Under the pieces are notes generated by a model, which did no database searches, had not been told where the DNA came from, and saw only the letters and a list, made by a program, of their open reading frames with translations. A stretch of DNA of 64,000 nucleotides from positions 51,446,843 through 51,510,842 of the forward strand of contig CM072810.1 in the NCBI GenBank assembly GCA_037013495.1. The letters are read 5' to 3'. Positions 23,655-35,788 of the stretch are shown here, piece by piece. Source of the DNA: Hippophae tibetana (lineage: Eukaryota; Streptophyta; Magnoliopsida; Rosales; Elaeagnaceae). Positions within the stretch are counted from its first letter, which is position 1. Each line of letters opens with the position of its first letter. The position numbers were made by a program, and so were the translations under genes.

Positions 23655-26020
23655 ATAGAACGGTTACCCACAAAAACGAGCGCAGGGATGGTACTTATCT
23701 CGGTTGCATTATTCCGTCTCTTGTAACCGAACTTCACCTCGAATTTGTGCTTTTATGGGATACAAATCGGAGATCATGTTTTGATACCAAAGATAGGAAA
23801 AATAGCGAATCCTTCGTTCCTAAAGCTTAAGCTTTCAATACGGGACGCTTGAACGGTCACCTTTAATCCTCGTTCAAAGCTCACACCAAGTCACGAGGAT
23901 GTTACACCCCGTGCACGACACAAGTCATTCTAAATGACACTTGGATACAACATAGAAAGGTTACCCACAACAACGAGCGCAGGGATGGTACTTATCTCGG
24001 TTGCATCATTCCGTCACTTGTAACCGAACTTCACCTCGAACTTGTGCTTTTATGGGATACAAATCGGAGATCATGTTTTGATACCAAAGATAGGAAAAAT
24101 AGCGAATCCTTCGTTCCTAAAGCTTAAGCTTTCAATACGGGACGCTTGAACGGTCACCCTTAACTTGTTCAAAGCTCACACCAAGTCACGAGGATGTTAC
24201 CCCCCATGCAGACACAAGTCATTCTAAATGACATTTGGAAACAACATAGAAAGGTTACCCACAAAAACGAACCCAGGGATGGTCCTTACCTCGGTTGCAT
24301 CATTCCGTCTCTTGTAAGCGAACTTCACCCCTAACTTGTGCTTCTATGGGATACAAATCGGAGATCATATTTTGCTACCAAACATAGGAAAAATAGCTAA
24401 TCCTTCCTTCCTAAAGCTTAAGCTTTCAATACGTGACGCTTAATCTGTCACCTTCAATCATCGTTCAAAGCTCACACCAAGTCAGAAGGGTGGTACCCCC
24501 CGTGCACGACACAAGTCATTCTAAATGACACTTGGATACAACATAGAAAGGTTACCCACAACAACGAGCGCAGGGATGGTACTTATCTCGGTTGCATTAT
24601 TCCGTCTCTTGTAACCGAACTTCACCTCGAATTTGTGCTTTTATGGGATACAAATCGGAGATCATGTTTTGATACCAAAGATAGGAAAAATAGCGAATCC
24701 TTCGTTCCTAAAGCTTAAGCTTTCAATACGGGACGCTTGAACGGTCACCTTTAATCCTCGTTCAAAGCTCACACCAAGTCACGAGGATGTTACACCCCGT
24801 GCACGACACAAGTCATTCTAAATGACACTTGGATACAACATAGAAAGGTTACCCACAACAACGAGCGCAGGGATGGTACTTATCTCGGTTGCATCATTCC
24901 GTCTCTTGTAACCGAACTTCACCTCGAACTTGTGCTTTTATGGGATACAAATCGGAGATCATGTTTTGATACCAAAGATAGGAAAAATAGCGAATCCTTC
25001 GTTCCTAAAGCTTAAGCTTTCAATACGGGACGCTTGAACGGTCACCCTTAACTTGTTCAAAGCTCACACCAAGTCACGAGGATGTTACCCCCCATGCAGA
25101 CACAAGTCATTCTAAATGACATTTGGAAACAACATAGAAAGGTTACCCACAAAAACAAACCCAGGGATGGTCCTTACCTCGGTTGCATCATTCCGTCTCT
25201 TGTAAGCGAACTTCACCCCTAACTTGTGCTTCTATGGGATACAAATCGGAGATCATATTTTGCTACCAAACATAGGAAAAATAGCTAATCCTTCATTCCT
25301 AAAGCTTAAGCTTTCAATACGGGACGATTAAACTGTCACCTTCAATCATCGTTCAAAGCTCACACCAAGTCACGAGGGTGGTACCCCCCGTGCACGACAC
25401 AAGTCATTCTAAATGACACTTGGATACAACATAGAAAGGTTACCCACAACAACGAGCGCAGGGATGGTACTTATCTCGGTTGCATCATTCCGTCTCTTGT
25501 AACCGAACTTCACCTCGAACTTGTGCTTTTATGGGATACAAATCGGAGATCATGTTTTGATACCAAAGATAGGAAAAATAGCGAATCCTTCGTTCCTAAA
25601 GCTTAAGCTTTCAATACGGGACGCTTGAACGGTCACCCTTAACTTGTTCAAAGCTCACACCAAGTCACGAGGATGTTACCCCCCATGCAGACACAAGTCA
25701 TTCTAAATGACATTTGGAAACAACATAGAAAGGTTACCCACAAAAACGAACCCAGGGATGGTCCTTACCTCGGTTGCATCATTCCGTCTCTTGTAAGCGA
25801 ACTTCACCTATAACTGGTGCTTTTATGGGATACAAATCGGAGATCATATTTTGCTACCAAACATAGGAAAAATAGCTAATCCTTCCTTCCTAAAGCTTAA
25901 GCTTTCAATACGGGACGCTTAAACAGTCACCTTCAATCATCGTTCAAAGCTCACACCAAGTCAGGAGGGTGGTACCCCCGTGCACGACACAAGTCATTCT
26001 AAATGACACTTGGATACAAC
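23655..26020. repeat. HOR-3, copy 1 (8-mer, 2,366 bp)
   Basis: Markers found again at exactly +2,366: caaaaacgag at 23,671, ccgtcacttg at 24,011, acaaacccag at about 25,155, cttcattcc and gacgattaaac at about 25,290-25,325, and cacctataactggtgc at 25,805. The last linker has a five-C form (gtacccccgtg) of L3. I noticed one substitution in the first monomer (aaatcgg here, aaattgg in copy 2). Confidence 0.93.
24840..25133. repeat. Reference monomer, type B body with L1 linker (294 bp)
   Basis: Type B is the most frequent body: gagcgcagggatggtac, cttgtaaccgaacttcacc, cctcgaacttgtgc, tttgataccaaagatagg, aatagcgaatccttcg and an intact aaagcttaagcttt palindrome. The L1 linker (cttaacttgttc, ccatgcagac, acatttggaaac) is three bases shorter than L2, which explains 294 against 297 bp. 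Almost everywhere before 55.5 kb an L1 linker is followed by a type A body. Confidence 0.93.
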
Positions 26021-28386
26021 ATAGAACGGTTACCCACAAAAACGAGCGCAGGGATGGTACTTATCTCGGTTGCATTATTCCGTCTCTTGTAACCGAACTT
26101 CACCTCGAATTTGTGCTTTTATGGGATACAAATTGGAGATCATGTTTTGATACCAAAGATAGGAAAAATAGCGAATCCTTCGTTCCTAAAGCTTAAGCTT
26201 TCAATACGGGACGCTTGAACGGTCACCTTTAATCCTCGTTCAAAGCTCACACCAAGTCACGAGGATGTTACACCCCGTGCACGACACAAGTCATTCTAAA
26301 TGACACTTGGATACAACATAGAAAGGTTACCCACAACAACGAGCGCAGGGATGGTACTTATCTCGGTTGCATCATTCCGTCACTTGTAACCGAACTTCAC
26401 CTCGAACTTGTGCTTTTATGGGATACAAATCGGAGATCATGTTTTGATACCAAAGATAGGAAAAATAGCGAATCCTTCGTTCCTAAAGCTTAAGCTTTCA
26501 ATACGGGACGCTTGAACGGTCACCCTTAACTTGTTCAAAGCTCACACCAAGTCACGAGGATGTTACCCCCCATGCAGACACAAGTCATTCTAAATGACAT
26601 TTGGAAACAACATAGAAAGGTTACCCACAAAAACGAACCCAGGGATGGTCCTTACCTCGGTTGCATCATTCCGTCTCTTGTAAGCGAACTTCACCCCTAA
26701 CTTGTGCTTCTATGGGATACAAATCGGAGATCATATTTTGCTACCAAACATAGGAAAAATAGCTAATCCTTCCTTCCTAAAGCTTAAGCTTTCAATACGT
26801 GACGCTTAATCTGTCACCTTCAATCATCGTTCAAAGCTCACACCAAGTCAGAAGGGTGGTACCCCCCGTGCACGACACAAGTCATTCTAAATGACACTTG
26901 GATACAACATAGAAAGGTTACCCACAACAACGAGCGCAGGGATGGTACTTATCTCGGTTGCATTATTCCGTCTCTTGTAACCGAACTTCACCTCGAATTT
27001 GTGCTTTTATGGGATACAAATCGGAGATCATGTTTTGATACCAAAGATAGGAAAAATAGCGAATCCTTCGTTCCTAAAGCTTAAGCTTTCAATACGGGAC
27101 GCTTGAACGGTCACCTTTAATCCTCGTTCAAAGCTCACACCAAGTCACGAGGATGTTACACCCCGTGCACGACACAAGTCATTCTAAATGACACTTGGAT
27201 ACAACATAGAAAGGTTACCCACAACAACGAGCGCAGGGATGGTACTTATCTCGGTTGCATCATTCCGTCTCTTGTAACCGAACTTCACCTCGAACTTGTG
27301 CTTTTATGGGATACAAATCGGAGATCATGTTTTGATACCAAAGATAGGAAAAATAGCGAATCCTTCGTTCCTAAAGCTTAAGCTTTCAATACGGGACGCT
27401 TGAACGGTCACCCTTAACTTGTTCAAAGCTCACACCAAGTCACGAGGATGTTACCCCCCATGCAGACACAAGTCATTCTAAATGACATTTGGAAACAACA
27501 TAGAAAGGTTACCCACAAAAACAAACCCAGGGATGGTCCTTACCTCGGTTGCATCATTCCGTCTCTTGTAAGCGAACTTCACCCCTAACTTGTGCTTCTA
27601 TGGGATACAAATCGGAGATCATATTTTGCTACCAAACATAGGAAAAATAGCTAATCCTTCATTCCTAAAGCTTAAGCTTTCAATACGGGACGATTAAACT
27701 GTCACCTTCAATCATCGTTCAAAGCTCACACCAAGTCACGAGGGTGGTACCCCCCGTGCACGACACAAGTCATTCTAAATGACACTTGGATACAACATAG
27801 AAAGGTTACCCACAACAACGAGCGCAGGGATGGTACTTATCTCGGTTGCATCATTCCGTCTCTTGTAACCGAACTTCACCTCGAACTTGTGCTTTTATGG
27901 GATACAAATCGGAGATCATGTTTTGATACCAAAGATAGGAAAAATAGCGAATCCTTCGTTCCTAAAGCTTAAGCTTTCAATACGGGACGCTTGAACGGTC
28001 ACCCTTAACTTGTTCAAAGCTCACACCAAGTCACGAGGATGTTACCCCCCATGCAGACACAAGTCATTCTAAATGACATTTGGAAACAACATAGAAAGGT
28101 TACCCACAAAAACGAACCCAGGGATGGTCCTTACCTCGGTTGCATCATTCCGTCTCTTGTAAGCGAACTTCACCTATAACTGGTGCTTTTATGGGATACA
28201 AATCGGAGATCATATTTTGCTACCAAACATAGGAAAAATAGCTAATCCTTCCTTCCTAAAGCTTAAGCTTTCAATACGGGACGCTTAAACAGTCACCTTC
28301 AATCATCGTTCAAAGCTCACACCAAGTCAGGAGGGTGGTACCCCCGTGCACGACACAAGTCATTCTAAATGACACTTGGATACAAC
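26021..28386. repeat. HOR-3, copy 2 (8-mer, 2,366 bp)
   Basis: Repeats copy 1 in order and in rare variants, including the five-C linker at its right end. The monomer that follows at 28,387 is a different B haplotype (gaaaggttacccacaac, ccgtctcctgtaacc), so the HOR stops after two copies. Confidence 0.93.
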
Positions 28387-31300
28387 ATAGAAAGGTTACC
28401 CACAACAACGAGCGCAGGGATGGTACTTATCTCGGTTGCATCATTCCGTCTCCTGTAACCGAACTTCACCTCGAACTTGTGCTTTTATGGGATACAAATC
28501 GGAGATCATGTTTTGATACCAAAGATAGGAAAAATAGGGAATCCTTCGTTCCTAAAGCTTAAGCTTTCAATACGGGACGCTTGAACGGTCACCTTTAATC
28601 CTCGTTCAAACCTCACACCAAGTCACGGGGATGTTACACCCCGTGCACGACACAAGTCATTCTAAATGACACTTGGATACAACATAGAAAGGTTACCCAC
28701 AACAACGAGCGCAGGGATGGTACTTATCTCGGTTGCATCATATCGTCTCTTGTAACCGAACTTCACCTCGAACTTGTGCTTTTATGGGATACAAATCGGA
28801 GATCATGTTATGATACCAAAGATAGGAAAAATAGCGAATCCTTCGTTCCTAAAGCTTAAGCTTACAATACGGGACGCTTGAACGGTCACCTTTAATCCTC
28901 GTTCAAACCTCACACCAAGTCACGAGGATGTTACACCCCGTGCACGACACAAGTCATTCTAAATGACACTTGGATACAACATAGAAAGGTTACCCACAAC
29001 AACGAGCGCAGGGATGGTACTTATCTCGGTTGCATCATTCCGTCTCTTGTAACCGAACTTCACCTCGAACTTGTGCTTTTATGGGATACAAATCGGAGAT
29101 CATGTTTTGATACCAAAGATAGGAAAATAGTTAATCCTTCCTTCCTAAAGCTTAAGCTTTTCATGCGGGATACTTGAACTGTCACCCTTAATCCTCGTTC
29201 AAAGATCACAACAAGTCACGAGGCTGTTACCCCCCGTGCACGACACAAGTCATTCTAAATGAGACTTGGAAACAACATAGAAAGGTTACCCACAACAACG
29301 AACCCAGGGAAGGTCCTTACCTCGGTTGCATCATTCCGTCTCTTGTAACCGAACTTCACCTCGAACTTGTGCTTTTATGGGATACAAATCGGAGATCATA
29401 TTTTGCTACCAAACATAGGAAAAATAGCTAATCCTTCCTTCCTAAAGCTTAATCTTTCAATACGGGACGCTTGAACGGTCACCTTTAATCCTCGTTCAAA
29501 GCTCACACCAAGTCATGAGGATGTTACACCCCGTGCACGACACAAGTCATTCTAAATGACACTTGGATACAACATAGAAAGGTTACCCACAACAACGAGC
29601 GCAGGGATGGTACTTATCTCGGTTGCATCATTCCGTCTCTTGTAACCGAACTTCACCTCGAACTTGTGCTTTTATGGGATACAAATCGGAGATCATGTTT
29701 TGATACCAAAGATAGGAAAAATAGCGAATCCTTCGTTCCTAAAGCTTAAGCTTTCAATACGGGACGCTTGAACGGTCACCGTTAACTTGTTCAAAGCTCA
29801 CACCAAGTCATGAGGATGTTACCCCCCATGCAGACACAAGTCATTCTAAATGACATTTGGAAACAACATAGAAAGGTTACCCACAAAAACGAACCCAGGG
29901 ATGGTCCTTACCTCGGTTGCATCATTCCGTCTCTTGTAAGCGAACTTCACCTCTAACTTGTGCTTTTATGGGATACAAATCGGAGATCATATTTTGCTAC
30001 CAAACATAGGAAAAATAGCTAATCCTTCCTTCCTAAAGCTTAAGCTTTCAATACGGGACGCTTGAACGGTCACCTTTAATCCTCGTTCAAACCTCACACC
30101 AAGTCACGAGGATGTTACACCCCGTGCACGACACAAGTCATTCTAAATGACACTTGAATACAACATAGAAAGGTTACCCACAACAACGAGCGCAGGGATG
30201 GTACTTATCTCGGTTGCATCATTCCGTCTCTTGTAACCGAACTTCACCTCGAACTTGTGCTTTTATGGGATACAAATCGGAGATCATGTTTTGATACCCA
30301 AGATAGGAAAAATAGCGAATCCTTCGTTCCTAAAGCTTAAGCTTTCAATACGGGACGCTTGAACGGTCACCCTTAACTTGTTCAAAGCTCACACCAAGTC
30401 ACGAGGATGTTACCCCCCATGCAGACACAAGTCATTCTAAATGACATTTGGAAACAACATAGAAAGGTTACCCACAAAAACGAACCCAGGGATGGTCCTT
30501 ACCTCGGTTGCATCATTCCGTCTCTTGTAAGCGAACTTCACCTATAACTGGTACTTTTATGGGATACAAATCGGAGATCATATTTTGCTACCAAACATAG
30601 GAAAAATAGCTAATCCTTCCTTCCTAAAGCTTAAGCTTTCAATACGGGACGCTTAAACAGTCACCTTCAATCATCGTTCAAAGCTCACACCAAGTCAGGA
30701 GGGTGGTACCCCCGTGCACGACACAAGTCATTCTAAATGACACTTGGATACAACATAGAAAGGTTACCCACAACAACGAGCGCAGGGATGGTACTTATCT
30801 CGGTTGCATCATTCCGTCTCCTGTAACCGAACTTCACCTCGAACTTGTGCTTTTATGGGATACAAATCGGAGATCATGTTTTGATACCAAAGATAGGAAA
30901 AATAGCGAATCCTTAATTCCTAAAGCTTAAGCTTTCAATACGGGACGCTTGAACGGTCACCGTTAACTTGTTCAAAGCTCACACCAAGTCATGAGGATGT
31001 TACCCCCCATGCAGACACAAGTCATTCTAAATGACATTTGGAAACAACATAGAAAGGTTACCCACAAAAACGAACCCAGGGATGGTCCTTACCTCGGTTG
31101 CATCATTCCGTCTCTTGTAAGCGAACTTCACCTCTAACTTGTGCTTTTATGGGATACAAATCGGAGATCATATTTTGCTACCAAACATAGGAAAAATAGC
31201 TAATCCTTCCTTCCTAAAGCTTAAGCTTTCAATACGGGACGCTGGAACGGTCACCTTTAATCCTCGTTCAAACCTCACACCAAGTCACGAGGATGTTACA

Positions 31301-31935
31301 CCCCGTGCACGACACAAGTCATTCTAAATGACACTTGAATACAACATAGAAAGGTTACCCACAACAACGAGCGCAGGGATGGTACTTATCTCGGTTGCAT
31401 CATTCCGTCTCTTGTAACCGAACTTCACCTCGAACTTGTGCTTTTATGGGATACAAATCGGAGATCATGTTTTGATACCAAAGATAGGAAAAATAGCGAA
31501 TCCTTCGTTCCTAAAGCTTAAGCTTTCAATACGGGACGCTTGAACGGTCACCCTTAACTTGTTCAAAGCTCACACCAAGTCACGAGGATGTTACCCCCCA
31601 TGCAGACACAAGTCATTCTAAATGACATTTGGAAACAACATAGAAAGGTTACCCACAAAAACGAACCCAGGGATGGTCCTTACCTCGGTTGCATCATTCC
31701 GTCTCTTGTAAGCGAACTTCACCTATAACTGGTGCTTTTATGGGATACAAATCGGAGATCATATTTTGCTACCAAACATAGGAAAAATAGCTAATCCTTC
31801 CTTCCTAAAGCTTAAGCTTTCAATACGGGACGCTTAAACAGTCACCTTCAATCATCGTTCAAAGCTCACACCAAGTCAGGAGGGTGGTACCCCCGTGCAC
31901 GACACAAGTCATTCTAAATGACACTTGGATACAAC
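28387..31935. repeat. HOR-4, copy 1 (12-mer, 3,549 bp)
   Basis: Variants at +3,549 match: catatcgtctc at about 28,739, atgttatgatacc, gcttacaatac, gcgggatacttg near 29,165 and cacaagtcatgagg near 29,512. The unit includes a B/C hybrid (tttgataccaaagataggaaaatagttaat near 29,110; B head, C tail). A 4-mer duplication occupies its right third. Confidence 0.9.
29750..30930. repeat. Nested 4-mer duplication, copy 1 (1,181 bp)
   Basis: Markers gtcaccgttaac (29,781), cacaccaagtcatgagg and acacttgaatac (30,150) recur at +1,181. Private changes here are gatacccaag at about 30,296 and tggtactttta at about 30,549. Confidence 0.88.
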
Positions 31936-32111
31936 ATAGAAAGGTTACCCACAACAACGAGCGCAGGGATGGTACTTATCTCGGTTGCATCATTCCGTCT
32001 CCTGTAACCGAACTTCACCTCGAACTTGTGCTTTTATGGGATACAAATCGGAGATCTTGTTTTGATACCAAAGATAGGAAAAATAGCGAATCCTTCGTTC
32101 CTAAAGCTTAA
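30931..32111. repeat. Nested 4-mer duplication, copy 2 (1,181 bp)
   Basis: Second copy, beginning with the same gtcaccgttaac linker (30,962) and ending at cttcgttcctaaagc. It has a private gacgctggaacgg at about 31,240. The first monomer of this unit also recurs at 33,299-33,588 through the 12-mer copy, so three relatives of it lie within 3.6 kb. Confidence 0.88.
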
Positions 32112-33588
32112 GCTTTCAATACGGGACGCTTGAACGGTCACCTTTAATCCTCGTTCAAACCTCACACCAAGTCACGGGGATGTTACACCCCGTGCACGAC
32201 ACAAGTCATTCTAAATGACACTTGGATACAACATAGAAAGGTTACCCACAACAACGAGCGCAGGGATGGTACTTATCTCGGTTGCATCATATCGTCTCTT
32301 GTAACCGAACTTCACCTCGAACTTGTGCTTTTATGGGATACAAATCGGAGATCATGTTATGATACCAAAGATAGGAAAAATAGCGAATCCTTCGTTCCTA
32401 AAGCTTAAGCTTACAATACGGGACGCTTGAATGGTCACCTTTAATCCTCGTTCAAACCTCACACCAAGTCACGAGGATGTTACACCCCGTGCACGACACA
32501 AGTCATTCTAAATGACACTTGGATACAACATAGAAAGGTTACCCACAACAACGAGCGCAGGGATGGTACTTATCTCGGTTGCATCATTCCGTCTCTTGTA
32601 ACCGAACTTCACCTCGAACTTGTGCTTTTATGGGATACAAATCGGAGATCATGTTTTGATACCAAAGATAGGAAAATAGTTAATCCTTCCTTCCTAAAGC
32701 TTAAGCTTTTCATGCGGGATACTTGAACTGTCACCCTTAATCCTCGTTCAAAGATCACAACAAGTCACGAGGCTGTTACCCCCCGTGCACGACACAAGTC
32801 ATTCTAAATGAGACTTGGAAACAACATAGAAAGGTTACCCACAACAACGAACCCAGGGAAGGTCCTTACCTCGGTTGCATCATTCCGTCTCTTGTAACCG
32901 AACTTCACCTCGAACTTGTGCTTTTATGGGATACAAATCGGAGATCATATTTTGCTACCAAACATAGGAAAAATAGCTAATCCTTCCTTCCTAAAGCTTA
33001 ATCTTTCAATACGGGACGCTTGAACGGTCACCTTTAATCCTCGTTCAAAGCTCACACCAAGTCATGAGGATGTTACACCCCGTGCACGACACAAGTCATT
33101 CTAAATGACACTTGGATACAACATAGAAAGGTTACCCACAACAACGAGCGCAGGGATGGTACTTATCTCGGTTGCATCATTCCGTCTCTTGTAACCGAAC
33201 TTCACCTCGAACTTGTGCTTTTATGGGATACAAATCGGAGATCATGTTTTGATACCAAAGATAGGAAAAATAGCGAATCCTTCGTTCCTAAAGCTTAAGC
33301 TTTCAATACGGGACGCTTGAACGGTCACCGTTAACTTGTTCAAAGCTCACACCAAGTCATGAGGATGTTACCCCCCATGCAGACACAAGTCATTCTAAAT
33401 GACATTTGGAAACAACATAGAAAGGTTACCCACAAAAACGAACCCAGGGATGGTCCTTACCTCGGTTGCATCATTCCGTCTCTTGTAAGCGAACTTCACC
33501 TCTAACTTGTGCTTTTATGGGATACAAATCGGAGATCATATTTTGCTACCAAACATAGGAAAAATAGCTAATCCTTCCTTCCTAAAGC
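31936..33588. repeat. HOR-4, partial copy 2
   Basis: Follows copy 1 base for base for about 1.65 kb apart from a few changes (gatcttgt at about 32,055, gaatggtc at about 32,430). It ends at 33,589, where this copy has gcttaatcttt and copy 1 has gcttaagcttt, that is at the aaagctta tract. Confidence 0.9.
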
Positions 33589-35788
33589 TTAATCTTTCAA
33601 TACGGGACGCTTGAACGGTCACCTTTAATCCTCGTTCAAACCTCACACCAAGTCACGAGGATGTTACACCCCGTGCACGACACAAGTCATTCTAAATGAC
33701 ACTTGGATACAACATAGAAAGGTTACCCACAACAACGAGCGCAGGGATGGTACTTATCTCGGTTGCATCATTCCGTCTCTTGTAACCGAACTTCACCTCG
33801 AACTTGTGCTTTTATGGTATACAAATCGGAGATCATGTTTTGATACCAAAGATAGGAAAAATAGCGAATCCTTCCTTCCTAAAGCTTAATCTTTCAATAC
33901 GGGACGCTTGAACGGTCACCTTTAATCCTCGTTCATAGCTCACACCAAGTCACGAGGATGTTACACCCCGTGTACGACACAAGTCATTCTAAATGACACT
34001 TGGATACAACATAGAAAGGTTACCCACAACAACGAGCGCAGGGATGGTACTTATCTCGGTTGCATCATTCCGTCTCTTGTAACCGAACTTCACCTCAAAC
34101 TTGTGCTTTTATGGGATACAAATCGGAGATCATGTTATGATACCAAAGATAGGAAAAATAGCGAATCCTTCGTTCCTAAAGCTTAAGCTTACAATACGGG
34201 ACGCTTGAACGGTCACCTTTAATCCTCGTTCAAAGCTCACACCAAGTCACGAGGATGTTACACCCCGTGCACGACACAAGTCATTCTAAATGACACTTGG
34301 ATACAACATAGAAAGGTTACCCACAACAACGAGCGCAGGGATGGTACTTATCTCGGTTGCATCATTCCGTCTCTTGTAACCGAACTTCACCTCGAACTTG
34401 TGCTTTTATGGGATACAAATCGGAGATCATGTTTTGATACCAAAGATAGGAAAAATAACGAATCCTTCCTTCCTAAAGCTTAAGCTTTCAATACGGGACC
34501 CTTGAACGGTCACCCTTAACTTGTTCAAAGCTCACACCAAGTCACGAGGATGTTACCCCCCATGCACGACACAAGTCAGTCTAAATGACACTTGGAAACA
34601 ACATAGAAAGGTTACCCACAACAATGAACCCAGGGATGGTCCTTACCTCGGTTGCATCATTCCGTCTCTTGTAAGCGAACTTCACCTCTAACTTGTGCTT
34701 TTATGGGATACAAATCGGAGATCATATTTTGCTACCAAACATTGGAAAAATAGCTAATCCTTCCTTCCTAAAGCTTAATCTTTCAATACGGGACGCTTGA
34801 ACGGTCACCTTAAATCCTCGTTTAAAGCTCACACCAAGTCACGAGGATGTTACACCCCGTGCACGACACAAGTCATTCTAAATGACACTTGGATACAACA
34901 TAGAAAGGTTACCCACAACAACGAGCGCAGGGATGGTACTTATCTCGGTTGCATCATTCCGTCTCTTGTAACCGAACTTCACCTCGAACTTGTGCTTTTA
35001 TGGGATACAAATCGGAGATCATGTTTTGATACCAAAGATAGGAAAATAGTTAATCCTTCCTTCCTAAAGCTTAAGCTTTTCATGCGGGATACTTGAACTG
35101 TCACCCTTAATCCTCGTTCAAAGATCACAACAAGTCACAAGGCTGTTACCCCCCGTGCACGACACAAGTCATTCTAAATGAGACTTGGAAACAACATAGA
35201 AAGGTTACCCACAACAACGAACCCAGGGAAGGTCCTTACCTCGGTTGCATCATTCCGTCTCTTTTAAGCGAACTTCACCTCTAACTTGTACTTTTATTAG
35301 ATACAAATCGGAGATCATATTTTGATACCAAACATAGGAAATTAGTTAATCCTTCCTTCCTAAAGCTTAAGCTTTTCATGCGGGATGCTTGAACTATCAC
35401 CCTTAATCCTCGTTCAAAGATCACAACAAGTCACGAGGCTGTTACCCCCCGTGCACGACACAAGTCATTCTAAATGACACTTGGAAACAACATAGAAAGG
35501 TTACCCACAACAATGAACCCAGGGATGGTCCTTACCTCGGTTGCATCATTCCGTCTCTTGTAAGCGAACTTCACCTCTAACTTGTGCTTTTATGGGATAC
35601 AAATCGGAGATCATATTTTGCTACCAAACATAGGAAAAATAGCTAATCCTTCCTTCCTAAAGCTTAATCTTTCAATACGGGACGCTTGAACGGTCACCTT
35701 TAATCCTCGTTCAAAGCTCACACCAAGTCACGAGGATGTTACACCCCGTGCACGACACAAGTCATTCTAAATGACACTTGGATACAAC
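33589..35788. repeat. Mixed A/B/C region between HORs
   Basis: About seven monomers without an exact local repeat: A, B with ttatggtatac, B with gttatgatacc, B, A with acattggaaa, B/C hybrid, C, then A. The ttatggtatac variant near 33,816 is the earliest copy of a haplotype that becomes part of the 41-51 kb HOR. Confidence 0.85.

Noticed and set aside
34797-35096. Longest open frame of the window (99 codons), and the family of 60-99 codon frames at e.g. 807, 7,906, 17,957, 37,166, 48,424 and 62,383, as possible short genes.
   Set aside because: They are all the same monomer translated. The repeat length (293-297 bp) is not a multiple of three in general, so frames do not continue; most start at TTG or GTG; A and C bodies carry stops or shifts; differences between copies show no preference for silent sites; there is no ribosome binding site, splice or domain signal.
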